A DNA stretch of 64,000 nt from Bradyrhizobium sp. RP6 (GCF_003837805.1 NZ_RQIT01000008.1:62001-126000); one strand, 5' to 3'; positions 33,529-41,942 are shown, counted from the stretch's first letter. Numbers and translations are program-made. Notes: generated from the letters alone by a model not told the origin.

Positions 33529-34176
33529 ATGCGTTCACAACTCGCTCGCAAATCCGAGAAGACCTATCACCATGGCGATCTCCGCGACGCCTTGATCAAG
33601 GCCGCATTGCGCGAAGCGGAGCAGGGCGGCGCCGAGGCGATCAGCATCAAGGCGCTTGCCAGGCAGCTCGGTGTCTCGCAGCCGGCGCCATACCGGCATT
33701 TCGCGGACCGTGAGGCGTTGCTCGCGGCAGTCACGGCGGAGGCATTCAGGCAATTCTCGACGCTTCTGCGCGAGGCGATGGCAAAGCCGTCGAAGCAGTC
33801 GAAACTCTCGCGCCTCGCGCTGGCGACGCTCGATTTCGGTCTGCGCCGTAATGGGATCTACCGCTTGATGTTCGCCTCGCGAACGGTGTCCTGCGCGGCC
33901 AAGGGCAGCGAGCTGCACGAGGCGACACGCGCAACCTTTGCGCTCGTGATCGAGGCACTGGAGGCCCCGGCGGTCGGCTACTTGCGCGAGCGGCAGGCGC
34001 TCAAGATCTGGGCGGCGCTGCACGGCGTCGTGATGCTGGCCGAGCAGGGCCTGTTCACCGGCGAGGCGGCGCATGCCACGCGCGAGGAACTGGTCGAGGA
34101 TTTCGTCAACGAGACGAAGGCTGCGCTCGCGGTGGCGATCAAGGATGCGCGGCGCCGGACAAAGGCCGGCGCCTAA
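33529..34176 (+). CDS. TetR/AcrR-family repressor
   Basis: A 215-residue protein. Helix-turn-helix near residues 15-62: 'YHHGDLRDALIKAALREAEQ', 'GGAEAISIKALARQLGVSQP', 'APYRHFADREALLAAVTAEA'. The ligand-binding C-domain resembles the WHG/TetR_C_33-type (with 'NGIYRLMFASRTVS'). Divergent from the ferredoxin-P450 operon with 136 bp between starts; most likely its local repressor. Its stop overlaps the convergent racemase-like gene by 4 bp. Confidence 0.92.
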   Translation: MRSQLARKSEKTYHHGDLRDALIKAALREAEQGGAEAISIKALARQLGVSQPAPYRHFADREALLAAVTAEAFRQFSTLLREAMAKPSKQSKLSRLALATLDFGLRRNGIYRLMFASRTVSCAAKGSELHEATRATFALVIEALEAPAVGYLRERQALKIWAALHGVVMLAEQGLFTGEAAHATREELVEDFVNETKAALAVAIKDARRRTKAGA

Positions 34177-34823
34177 GCCTTCACCTTCAGCAGCCCCATC
34201 AGCTTGTCGACGGCACTGTCCGGCGTCGTCACGACCGGGCGGCCGGTGGCCTCTGCAACCAGCGGCGCAGACGCGGCGATGCTGAATTGCGCGAGCGCGA
34301 TGACGTCGCAGTCGCGTAGATCGCGAGATGCTTCCGCGATCAGCCGGTCGTGCGTGGCGCGGTCGCCGCGATCGAGCGCGGCCAGCGCGCCCTCGGCCAG
34401 TTTCGGCGTGATTTGGACGGAGGCAGGGAACTCGGACGGCATCGACGCCAGCGTCGGCGGAAAGGTCGAGAGCAGGCCGATGCGCCGACCCATGGTCACG
34501 GCGCGTTCGATCATGGCTTCGTTCGGCTTCAGCACCGGCATCGGCGCATGTGCGCGCGCGACCGCCTCGATACAGGGGCCGAACGCGGAACAAGTGAACA
34601 AGATGCCATCCGCTCCCGTCGCCGCTGCGTAATCGGCCAGCGCGAGGAAGCGCTCGGTCATGGCATCGTTGAGCGTGCCGTCGCGCGCCAAATCCGCAGA
34701 CAGGCTGTCGTCGAGCAGGTTCATCAGCCGTGCCTCGGGCCACGCCTTCGCGAATGCGGCTTCGATCGGCGCGATGGAGTGCTTGAGCGCGTGGATGAGG
34801 GCGACGCGAGGCGGATTCGTCAT
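34173..34823 (-). CDS. Asp/Glu racemase superfamily protein, one catalytic Cys missing
   Basis: A 216-residue protein. The N-terminal catalytic Cys is present as Cys78 in 'GADGILFTCSAFGPCIEAVA'. At the second site, where racemases have Cys, it reads 'DVIALAQFSIAASAPLV' with Ser181. One-Cys members of this superfamily act as decarboxylases or isomerases, though arylmalonate decarboxylase keeps the other Cys, so the activity cannot be named. It lies 10 bp downstream of the amidase gene on the same strand and is probably co-transcribed with it. Confidence 0.82.
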   Translation of the reverse strand: MTNPPRVALIHALKHSIAPIEAAFAKAWPEARLMNLLDDSLSADLARDGTLNDAMTERFLALADYAAATGADGILFTCSAFGPCIEAVARAHAPMPVLKPNEAMIERAVTMGRRIGLLSTFPPTLASMPSEFPASVQITPKLAEGALAALDRGDRATHDRLIAEASRDLRDCDVIALAQFSIAASAPLVAEATGRPVVTTPDSAVDKLMGLLKVKA

Positions 34824-34833
34824 CAGGTATATG

Positions 34834-36252
34834 TCAGCTCTTCACCTTCGGATCGATCGGCGTCGTGCCGCGCAGGCCCAGAATATCCTCCAGCACCTTC
34901 GCGCCGGCGATCACCTGTGCGTCGGCCCGCGGTGCGCCGACGACTTGCACGCCGACCGGCAGGCCCGACGCCGTGAAGCCGCACGGCAGCGAGAGCGCGG
35001 GACAGCAGGCGAGCGTGATGGCGTAGACGATGCCGAGCCACTCGACGTAGTTGTCGAACCTCTTGCCGGCGCATTCGGCGACATAGCGGTGTTCGATCGG
35101 GAAGGGCGGCACGATCGTCGTCGGCACCAGCAGGAGATCGTAGCTCTTGAAGAACTCGACCGCCCGCGCAGTCATGCCGACGCGCTGCGCCTCGGCGCGC
35201 GCGAGCTGATCGACCGTGAGCTTGAGGCCTTCCTCGATATTCCAGATCACCTCGGGCTTGAGCATGTCGCGTTTGGTGCGCAGCAGGTTGGCCTTGGTGA
35301 TCGCGAAGTCGAACGCGCGCAGCACATGGAAGCACTCATGCGCCTCGCGCCAGTCCGGATGCGCCTCCTCCACGATGGCTCCGGCTTCCGCAAAGCGCTC
35401 CGCGGCCTTGCGCGTGATCGCCTTCACTTCTGGATCGACCGGCGTGATGCCGAGGTCGGGTGAATAGGCGATGCGCTTTGGCTTCTTGCCCGCCTGTGCC
35501 GCCGACAGGAACGAGGTTGCGGGGGTCGGCAGCGACAACGGATCGTCCGCATAGTCGCCGCTCATGGCATCCAGCAGCAGCGCGAGATCCTCGACATTGC
35601 GTGCCATCGGGCCGACCACGCCGAGATTGCGATCGATACCTGATTTTGGGGTGTGCGCGACACGGCCGATGCTCGGCCGCATGCCGACGACCCCGCAGAA
35701 AGCCGCCGGGTTGCGCAAGGACCCGCCCATGTCGGAGCCCTGCGCGAGCCAGGCCATGCCGGTTGCGAGCGCCACGGCCGCGCCGCCGGAGGAGCCCGCT
35801 GCCGATTTCGTCGTATCCCACGGATTGAGCGTCGCGCCGAACACCTCGTTGAAGGTGTTGGCGCCGGCGCCGAATTCCGGCGTGTTGGACTTGGCGTAGA
35901 CCACCGCGCCGTTGGCCTCGAGGTTCTCGACCATGAGGTCGGACTTCGCGGGGATGTTGTCCTTGAAGATCGGCGAGCCCTGCGTGTTCAACACGCCCGC
36001 GACGTCGGTGAGATCCTTGATCGGGACCGGCAGGCCGGCGAGCAGGCCGCGCGCGCCGGCCGGCTTCTGCATCAAGGCCTTGGCGCTATCGCGTGCGCGA
36101 TCCAGGCACAGGATCGGCAGCGCATTGACCTTGCCGTCGACCTCCTTGATGCGCTTCTCCAGCACATCCAGAAGCTCGAGCGGCGAGACGTCGCCGGACC
36201 GCAGCTTGTCGACGACCGCGCATGCGGTTTTGCGGATCAGGTCTTGAGACAA
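34834..36252 (-). CDS. Amidase (amidase-signature family)
   Basis: A 472-residue protein with the full Ser-cisSer-Lys triad: Lys79 in 'GLPVPIKDLTDVAG', Ser154 in 'KSAAGSSGGAAVALATGMAW' and nucleophile Ser178 in 'LAQGSDMGGSLRNPAAFCG'. The 24-residue spacing between the serines is that of fatty-acid amide hydrolase and GatA. It hydrolyses an amide to acid plus ammonia; no GatB/C genes are present, so it is a catabolic amidase, not the tRNA amidotransferase. Start ATG at 36250-36252. Confidence 0.94.
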   Translation of the reverse strand: MSQDLIRKTACAVVDKLRSGDVSPLELLDVLEKRIKEVDGKVNALPILCLDRARDSAKALMQKPAGARGLLAGLPVPIKDLTDVAGVLNTQGSPIFKDNIPAKSDLMVENLEANGAVVYAKSNTPEFGAGANTFNEVFGATLNPWDTTKSAAGSSGGAAVALATGMAWLAQGSDMGGSLRNPAAFCGVVGMRPSIGRVAHTPKSGIDRNLGVVGPMARNVEDLALLLDAMSGDYADDPLSLPTPATSFLSAAQAGKKPKRIAYSPDLGITPVDPEVKAITRKAAERFAEAGAIVEEAHPDWREAHECFHVLRAFDFAITKANLLRTKRDMLKPEVIWNIEEGLKLTVDQLARAEAQRVGMTARAVEFFKSYDLLLVPTTIVPPFPIEHRYVAECAGKRFDNYVEWLGIVYAITLACCPALSLPCGFTASGLPVGVQVVGAPRADAQVIAGAKVLEDILGLRGTTPIDPKVKS

Positions 36253-36282
36253 TTATCTTACTCCTATGCCCGTTCTTGGTTT

Positions 36283-36363
36283 CGTCATTGCGAGCGCAGC
36301 GAAGCAATCCAGATTCCCACCGCGGATCCATTCCTGGATTGCTTCGCTGCGCTCGCAATGACG
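36283..36363. repeat. Palindromic intergenic repeat, family A, copy 4
   Basis: CGTCATTGCGAGCGCAGCG and CGCTGCGCTCGCAATGACG are a perfect inverted pair of 19 bases, with inner GAAGCAATCCAG/CTGGATTGCTTC. It fills most of the gap between the SDR and amidase genes. Confidence 0.92.
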
Positions 36364-36372
36364 AGGATCGAG

Positions 36373-37149
36373 TTAACCCCACCCCGCGCTGATGCCGCCG
36401 TCCACCGTATATATCACGCCCGACGTATAGCCGGCGCGGTCCGACGCCAGAAATGCCATGAGGTCGCCGATCTCGCGCGCGTGCGCAGGACGGCCGAGCG
36501 GCAAGCCCTTCTGGAATTCCTTGTAGCGGCTCTCGTCGCCAAACTGTTGCTTGGCCCGCGTCTTGAGCAAGGTGACGTGCCGGTCGGTGCCGACGGGCCC
36601 GGGATTGATGCCGACGACGCGGATGTTGTCGGCGAGGCTCTTGCCGCCGAGCGCGCGCGTGAACGCCATCAGCGCGGCGTTGCCGGCGCTACCGCAGATG
36701 TAGTTGGCGTCGAACTTTTCGCCGGCCGCGCCGATGTCATTGACGATGACGCCGCCGCCCTTCGCCTTCATCTGCGCATAGATGTGCCGCGTCAGGTTGA
36801 TGTAGCCGAACACTTTCAATTCCCAGGCGTGCCGCCAGGTCGCCTCGTCGATCTTGTCGATCGAGCCGCCGGGGATGTCGCCGGCATTGTTGACGAGCAC
36901 GTCGATGTCCGCGGCTTCTTTCGCTAGCCGCGCCACGTCCTCCTCCTTGCGCAGATCGACGATGCTCGTTGCGGCGTCGATCTGGTGTGCGGAGCGCAGC
37001 CGGTCGGCCAGCGCCTTCAGCGCCTCGCCGCTGCGGGCGGCGAGCAGGAGATGCGCGCCTTCCTCGGCAAACGCCTCGGCGGCGGCTGCGCCAATGCCCT
37101 TGGACGCGCCGGTGATCAGGACGCGCTTGCCACGCAGATGCAGATCCAT
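36373..37149 (-). CDS. Short-chain dehydrogenase/reductase-like protein without the standard Ser/Lys
   Basis: A 258-residue SDR fold: cofactor loop 'VLITGASKGIGAAAAEAFAE' (residues 10-30), 'DIDVLVNNAGDIPGG' and the C-terminal 'GYTSGVIYTVDGGISAGWG'. The active site is odd: Tyr150 is in 'EKFDANYICGSAGNAALMAF', but the residue at +4 is Ser154 instead of Lys, and the expected catalytic Ser 13 residues before Tyr is Asn137 in 'VIVNDIGAAG'. So either it uses another mechanism or it is a binding protein. Divergent from the tartrate-dehydrogenase-like gene. Confidence 0.88.
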   Translation of the reverse strand: MDLHLRGKRVLITGASKGIGAAAAEAFAEEGAHLLLAARSGEALKALADRLRSAHQIDAATSIVDLRKEEDVARLAKEAADIDVLVNNAGDIPGGSIDKIDEATWRHAWELKVFGYINLTRHIYAQMKAKGGGVIVNDIGAAGEKFDANYICGSAGNAALMAFTRALGGKSLADNIRVVGINPGPVGTDRHVTLLKTRAKQQFGDESRYKEFQKGLPLGRPAHAREIGDLMAFLASDRAGYTSGVIYTVDGGISAGWG

Positions 37150-37211
37150 GGGAGTACTCGCAGAATGGGAACAGGATCAAATCAGTAGGCGCTCGGCCGC
37201 GCCATGGTCAA

Positions 37212-37260
37212 CATTGCAGTGCAGCGTTGCACCGCCCGCGACTTTGGTCCATTGCAGTGC
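37212..37260. promoter_or_regulatory. Direct and inverted repeats in the SDR/tartrate-dehydrogenase divergent region
   Basis: CATTGCAGTGC occurs perfectly at 37212-37222 and 37250-37260 (38 bp apart). The first overlaps an inverted repeat GTGCA-N4-TGCAC (37219-37232). Spaced copies between divergent promoters look like a cooperative regulator site; the regulator is not identified. Confidence 0.5.
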
Positions 37261-37303
37261 GATCAAAACGCGGCGGCTGCCGGACCAACCAAGGACGTTC
37301 TCA

Positions 37304-38377
37304 ATGAGCAAGAAACAATACCGGATCGCGGTCATTCCCGGCGACGGCATCGGCAAGGAAGTCATGCCCGAGGGCCTGCGCGTTCTGGAGGCGGCGGCGA
37401 AGAAGCACGACGTCTCCGTGCATTTCGACCATTTCGACTTCTCGTCTTACGACTATTACGAGAAGCACGGCCAGATGATGCCTGATGACTGGAAGGAGAA
37501 GATCGGCAAGCACGATGCGATCTATTTCGGCGCGGTCGGCTGGCCGGCCAAGATTCCGGATCACGTCTCGCTGTGGGGCTCGCTCATCAAGTTTCGCCGC
37601 GAGTTCGACCAGTATGTGAACCTGCGCCCGGTGCGGCTGATGCCCGGCGTGCCGTCGCCGCTGGCGGGCCGCAAGCCCGGCGACATCGATTTCTGGGTGG
37701 TGCGTGAGAACACGGAAGGCGAATATTCTTCCGTCGGCGGACGCATGTTCCCCGACACCGACCGCGAGTTCGTGACTCAGCAGACGGTGATGACCCGCAC
37801 TGGCGTCGATCGCATCCTGAAATTCGCCTTCGAGCTCGCGCAGTCACGGCCGAAGAAGCACCTGACCTCGGCGACCAAGTCCAACGGCATCTCGATCACC
37901 ATGCCCTATTGGGATGAGCGCGTGGAGGCGATGGCCAAGAAGTTTCCGGGCGTGAAGTGGGACAAGTACCACATCGACATTCTCACCGCGAACTTCGTGC
38001 TGCATCCGGACTGGTTCGACGTCGTTGTCGGCTCCAATCTGTTCGGCGACATCCTCTCCGATCTCGGCCCGGCCTGCACCGGCACCATTGGCATCGCTCC
38101 GTCCGGCAACATCAATCCCGAGGGCGATTTCCCCTCGGTATTCGAGCCGGTGCACGGCTCGGCGCCAGATATCGCCGGCCAGGGCATCGCCAACCCGATC
38201 GGCATGATCTGGTCGGGTGCCATGATGTTCGAGCATCTCGGAGAGAAGGAAGCCGGCAGGTCGATCGTCGACGCAATCGAGCGCACGCTGGCTGAACGCA
38301 CGCTCCGCACCAAGGATCTCGGCGGCAACGCCGACACCACCGCCTGCGGCAAGGCGGTCGCGGACATGGTGGATTGA
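37304..38377 (+). CDS. Tartrate dehydrogenase/decarboxylase-like (isocitrate/isopropylmalate dehydrogenase family)
   Basis: A 357-residue protein; ATG at 37304 after AAGGA. Family features: 'IAVIPGDGIGKEVMPEGLRV', 'LRPVRLMPGVPSPLAG', 'DFWVVRENTEGEYSSVGGRM', the metal and substrate site 'VVVGSNLFGDILSDLGP', and 'FEPVHGSAPDIAGQGIANPI'. The 'WPAKIPDHVSLWG' segment is typical of tartrate dehydrogenase (TtuC/YeaU) rather than LeuB. It would oxidise and decarboxylate tartrate or D-malate with NAD+ and a divalent metal. Assignment to tartrate versus malate is not possible from sequence alone. Confidence 0.9.
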   Translation: MSKKQYRIAVIPGDGIGKEVMPEGLRVLEAAAKKHDVSVHFDHFDFSSYDYYEKHGQMMPDDWKEKIGKHDAIYFGAVGWPAKIPDHVSLWGSLIKFRREFDQYVNLRPVRLMPGVPSPLAGRKPGDIDFWVVRENTEGEYSSVGGRMFPDTDREFVTQQTVMTRTGVDRILKFAFELAQSRPKKHLTSATKSNGISITMPYWDERVEAMAKKFPGVKWDKYHIDILTANFVLHPDWFDVVVGSNLFGDILSDLGPACTGTIGIAPSGNINPEGDFPSVFEPVHGSAPDIAGQGIANPIGMIWSGAMMFEHLGEKEAGRSIVDAIERTLAERTLRTKDLGGNADTTACGKAVADMVD

Positions 38378-38427
38378 AGCGGGGGACGTTAGCGAAAGCT
38401 AATTCCGCCGTCGCAACAAACTCTCCC

Positions 38428-38592
38428 GTCGTCCCTGCGAAAGCAGGGACTCATAACCCCAGGGAGAGGCTGTTGTCTGAACTGGTAACCGCGAGTCTTC
38501 GCCAAACCACGTCCTGTGGTTATGGTCCCGGATCGGCGCAAAGCTCTCGGCAACGCTGCGCGTTGTCGAGAGCTGTGCTTGTCCGGGACGAC
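38428..38592. repeat. Palindromic intergenic repeat, family E
   Basis: Ends GTCGTCCC (38428-38435) and GGGACGAC (38585-38592) are inverted. Inside is a hairpin AGCTCTCGGCAAC/GTTGTCGAGAGCT (38542-38574, one mismatch). It fills most of the 240 bp between the convergent genes; no gene is visible there. Confidence 0.8.
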
Positions 38593-38617
38593 AGCGGTTG
38601 TGATTGCTTCGTTGCAA

Positions 38618-39691
38618 TCAGCCCACGATCTTCTCGATCGCCGCCTGATCCAACCCGAACTTCTTCCCGGCGTCCAGAATCTCCTGCCAGGTGGTCGGGT
38701 CGACCGGAATGCCTTCGGCGAGGCGCTTCTTCTTGGTCTCGCGTTCGGGCTCGCCGGCGATCTTCACCTTGTCGACACCAGCAGCGGGCGGTGAGCCGGT
38801 GTGCCAGGCAACGAAACTCTCGACTTCGCGCGCGAGGTTCTCGCCAGTGCCGAGCTTGCCCGGGTCGATGACGATCGAGAGCATGCCGTTGAGGACGTTG
38901 TACTTGCCGTCGGACGGGCCCTTGACCACCTGGCCGCCGGAGAGCGCGCCGCCGAGAATTTCGCACACCAGCGCGAGCCCCGACCCCTTGTGCTCGCCGA
39001 ACGGCAGGATCGCGCCGTACGGCGGGATCACGGTGTAGCGCGGATTGACGGTGGGTTTGCCTTCATTGTCGATGATGGTGCCGGGCTCCAGCTCGACGCC
39101 CTTGTTGTGGGCCACGCGGGTCTTGCCTTGCGCGATCCTGCTGGTGGCGAAGTCGAGCACGATCGGCTCCTTGCCCCTGCGCGGGATGCCGACGCAGAAC
39201 GGGTTGGTGCCGTGACGGGCATCGCTGCCGCCCCAGGGCGCCACGATCGGCCGCGAGATCACGTTGACGAAATGGATCGAGACCAGCCCATGGTCGATGC
39301 ACTGCTCGGCCCAGTGACCGATGCGGCCGATATGGTGCGCGTTGGAAAGGCCGACGAGACACACGCCATTGCGCTTGGCGCGCTCGGCGGCCAGCTCCAT
39401 CGCTTCATGGCCGATCACCTGGCCATAGCCGGTGAGGCCGTCGAGGGTGAGAAGCGGACCGGTGTCGAGCACGATCTTGACGTGCTGGTTCACGGCGAGG
39501 CCCCCGTTGGTGACGCTCTGGACATAGCGCGGAATCATGCCGACGCCGTGCGAGTCGTGTCCCTTGAGATTGGCCTCGACAAGATTGGTCGAGACGAGCT
39601 CGGCCTCGCGGTCCGAGGAGCCGCCGGCCTTGACGATGGCCTTGATGGCGTTGGTGAGAGGCTCTGCCTTGATGGTGCGATAGTCAGCCAT
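38618..39691 (-). CDS. Ldh-family malate/L-lactate/ureidoglycolate-type dehydrogenase
   Basis: A 357-residue protein of the MDH2/LDH2 fold (unrelated to Rossmann LDH). Motifs: 'VEANLKGHDSHGVGMIPRYV' with the catalytic His, 'LVGLSNAHHIGRIGHWAEQC', 'PWGGSDARHGTNPFCVGIPR' and 'LPFGEHKGSGLALVCEILGG'. The family reduces 2-oxo acids with NAD(P)H (malate, 2,3-diketogulonate, ureidoglycolate, imines). Next to a D-2-hydroxyacid dehydrogenase and an M20 carbamoylase-type hydrolase, it may act on a hydroxy or ureido acid. Exact substrate open. Confidence 0.9.
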   Translation of the reverse strand: MADYRTIKAEPLTNAIKAIVKAGGSSDREAELVSTNLVEANLKGHDSHGVGMIPRYVQSVTNGGLAVNQHVKIVLDTGPLLTLDGLTGYGQVIGHEAMELAAERAKRNGVCLVGLSNAHHIGRIGHWAEQCIDHGLVSIHFVNVISRPIVAPWGGSDARHGTNPFCVGIPRRGKEPIVLDFATSRIAQGKTRVAHNKGVELEPGTIIDNEGKPTVNPRYTVIPPYGAILPFGEHKGSGLALVCEILGGALSGGQVVKGPSDGKYNVLNGMLSIVIDPGKLGTGENLAREVESFVAWHTGSPPAAGVDKVKIAGEPERETKKKRLAEGIPVDPTTWQEILDAGKKFGLDQAAIEKIVG

Positions 39692-39704
39692 TTGTTGTTG
39701 CTCT

Positions 39705-40616
39705 TTATCCCTTCACGATCCGGCGGCAGTGCTCCCACGCCGCATGAATGAGGTTCTCGCTCGCCTCGGGCGTGCGGAAGGCCGAATGCGCCGACAGCGT
39801 CACGTTCGGCAGTTTCGTCAGCGGATGGTCGCCGGGCAGCGGCTCCGTATTGAAGACGTCGAGTCCGGCATGGCGGATGTGCCCGGACTTCAGCGCGTCA
39901 ATCATGGCGGCTTCGTCGACGATCGCAGCGCGGGCGGTGTTGACGAGGATGACACCACGTTTCATCGCGAAGATCTTGTCGCGCGTAATCATGCTGCGGG
40001 TTTCGTCGTTGAGCAGCAGATGCAGCGACACGACGTCGCTCTTCGCCAGCACCGTATCGAGATCGGTGAATTCGACACCGGGATAGCTCTTCGGCGAGCG
40101 ATTCCAGGCGATCACCTTCATGCCGCTTCCCGTGGCAATGCGCGCAACTTCCGCGGCGATGCCGCCGAACCCGATTAGGCCGAGCGTCTTGCCGGTGAGC
40201 TGCATGCCGTCCTCGCGCAGCCAGTTGCCGGCCCGCATCTCGCGGTCCATCATCGCGATGACGCGGGCGGAGGCCCACATCAGTGCAATCGCGCATTCGG
40301 CCACTGCCGTGTCGCCATAGCCCTTGATCAGATGCACGGAGATGCCGAGCTCGGCGAGCTCCTCCGGGTTCATGTAGCTGCGCGCGCCGGTGCCGAGGAA
40401 CACGACGTGCTTCAGCCCCGTGCATTTCCTCGCCACTTCGGTGGGAAGCGCGGTGTGGTCGACGATCGCGATCTCGGCGCCGTCGAGGATCTCAGGATAT
40501 TGTTCTGGCCTGATATCGGGATCCCTGTGGATCCGCACCTTTGGATCGCCGGGCTTCTCCAGCCGCTCCATGATCACGGCGAGGGCTTCATTGGCGTCGA
40601 CGAAAACTCCGCGCAT
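39705..40616 (-). CDS. D-2-hydroxyacid dehydrogenase, NAD-binding
   Basis: A 303-residue protein. NAD-binding loop 'KTLGLIGFGGIAAEVARIAT' near residue 145, and the catalytic set: Arg in 'ILVNTARAAIVDEAAMI', Glu in 'LDVFNTEPLPGDHPLTKLPN' and His in 'VTLSAHSAFRTPEASENL'. It interconverts a D-2-hydroxy acid and a 2-oxo acid. It is 13 bp from the Ldh-family gene and 16 bp from the M20 hydrolase gene, so the three form one operon under the LysR regulator's neighbourhood. Confidence 0.92.
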   Translation of the reverse strand: MRGVFVDANEALAVIMERLEKPGDPKVRIHRDPDIRPEQYPEILDGAEIAIVDHTALPTEVARKCTGLKHVVFLGTGARSYMNPEELAELGISVHLIKGYGDTAVAECAIALMWASARVIAMMDREMRAGNWLREDGMQLTGKTLGLIGFGGIAAEVARIATGSGMKVIAWNRSPKSYPGVEFTDLDTVLAKSDVVSLHLLLNDETRSMITRDKIFAMKRGVILVNTARAAIVDEAAMIDALKSGHIRHAGLDVFNTEPLPGDHPLTKLPNVTLSAHSAFRTPEASENLIHAAWEHCRRIVKG

Positions 40617-40632
40617 GGGGGTTCTTCTCCAG

Positions 40633-41883
40633 TCAGGATGCGACGCCGGCGATCGTCAGCACGGTGTGCATGAGCACGTTGGTGCCCGCGGCGCAGTCGG
40701 CCTGCGTGGCATCCTCCAGTTCGTTGTGGCTGATGCCGTCCTTGCAGGGGACGAACACCATCGCCGCCGGCATGACGGTGTTGAGATTGCAGGCGTCATG
40801 GCCGGCGCCGGAGGTGATGCGGCGGGAGGAGTAGCCCAGCGTCTTCGCGGCGTTTTCGACTGCTGCAATCAGCTTGGGATCGAAATGGGTCGGCGGCTTG
40901 CGCCAGACCAGGTCGAGCTTGACCTCGACCTTGCGGCGTGCCGCGATCTCGGCGATCGCCGCACGAAGATCGCGATCGAGTGCATCCATGATGGCGCCGT
41001 CGGCACTGCGGCAGTCCATGGTGAAGGCGATCTCGCCGGGAATGACGTTGCGCGAGGGATTTGCGATCACCGCCTCGCCGATGGTGCCGACCGCGTTCGG
41101 CCCGTGCTTCTTCGCAATCGCCTCCATCGCCAGCACGATCTCCGACAGCGTCGCCAGCGCGTCGCGCCGCAGCGGCATCGGGGTCGAACCCGCATGGCTC
41201 TCGAAGCCGGAAATCTTGCCGTCGTACCAGAGCACGCCCTGACCGGAATCGACCACGCCGATGGTCTTGCCTTCCGCTTCCAGAATTGGCCCTTGCTCGA
41301 TGTGCAGCTCGACGAAGCATCCGAGCTTCTGGAAGCCGACCGGCTTGTCGCCGCGATAACCGATACTGTCGAGCGCCTGGCCAACGGTCATGCCTTCGGC
41401 ATCCTTGCGCGACAAAATGTCGTCGGTGGTGAAGTCGCCGACATAGGCGGCGGAGGCCATCATCGCAGGTGCGAAGCGCGAGCCTTCCTCGTTGGTCCAG
41501 TTGACGACGCAGATCGGCGCCTCGGTCTCGATGCCGGCATCGTTCAGCGTGCGGATCACTTCCAGCGCGCCGAGCGTCCCCAGGATGCCGTCATATTTGC
41601 CGCCGGTCGGCTGGGTGTCGAGGTGCGAGCCGATGCCGACGGGCGGCTTCGACATGTCGCGGCCCCTGCGCAGGCCGAACTGTGATCCGAGCGCGTCGAC
41701 GTGGACTTCCAGTCCGGCATCCTCGCAGGCCTTGCGGAACCAGTCGCGCACCTGCTTGTCCTCGGTGCTGAGCGTCAGCCGCCGCACGCCGCCCTTGGCG
41801 GTCGCGCCGAATTGCGCGGTCTCGTGGATGGAGCCCCAGAGGCGGGCGGAATCGATTTGCAGGTTGCTGGCGGCTCGGCTCAT
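40633..41883 (-). CDS. M20-family Zn-dependent hydrolase (N-carbamoyl-amino-acid hydrolase/beta-ureidopropionase type)
   Basis: A 416-residue protein. Metal-binding motifs in order: 'VGIGSHLDTQPTGGKYDGIL', 'VNWTNEEGSRFAPAMMASAA', 'CFVELHIEQGPILEAEGKTI', 'ITSGAGHDACNLNTVMPAAM' and 'CKDGISHNELEDATQADCAA'. This is the HyuC/AllC/beta-ureidopropionase group, which removes a carbamoyl group giving an amine, CO2 and ammonia. The 'GSHLDTQPTGG' form is seen in beta-ureidopropionase-like members. Two dehydrogenases follow in the operon, so the released product may be oxidised further. Confidence 0.92.
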   Translation of the reverse strand: MSRAASNLQIDSARLWGSIHETAQFGATAKGGVRRLTLSTEDKQVRDWFRKACEDAGLEVHVDALGSQFGLRRGRDMSKPPVGIGSHLDTQPTGGKYDGILGTLGALEVIRTLNDAGIETEAPICVVNWTNEEGSRFAPAMMASAAYVGDFTTDDILSRKDAEGMTVGQALDSIGYRGDKPVGFQKLGCFVELHIEQGPILEAEGKTIGVVDSGQGVLWYDGKISGFESHAGSTPMPLRRDALATLSEIVLAMEAIAKKHGPNAVGTIGEAVIANPSRNVIPGEIAFTMDCRSADGAIMDALDRDLRAAIAEIAARRKVEVKLDLVWRKPPTHFDPKLIAAVENAAKTLGYSSRRITSGAGHDACNLNTVMPAAMVFVPCKDGISHNELEDATQADCAAGTNVLMHTVLTIAGVAS

Positions 41884-41901
41884 GCGGTCAGTCTCTCAGT
41901 T

Positions 41902-41942
41902 GTCATTCCGGGTCTGGTGCTGCGCACCATCCCGGAACGACG
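41902..41942. repeat. Short family B palindromic repeat
   Basis: GTCATTCCGGG and CCCGGAACGAC ends with centre GGTGC-T-GCGCACC; related to the unit at 14508-14608. Confidence 0.7.

Noticed and set aside
36854..37303. N-terminal extension of the tartrate-dehydrogenase-like gene
   Set aside because: The extra 150 residues overlap the divergent SDR gene, are low-complexity Ser/Ala/Arg, and the ATG at 37304 has a good ribosome site and the family N-terminus.
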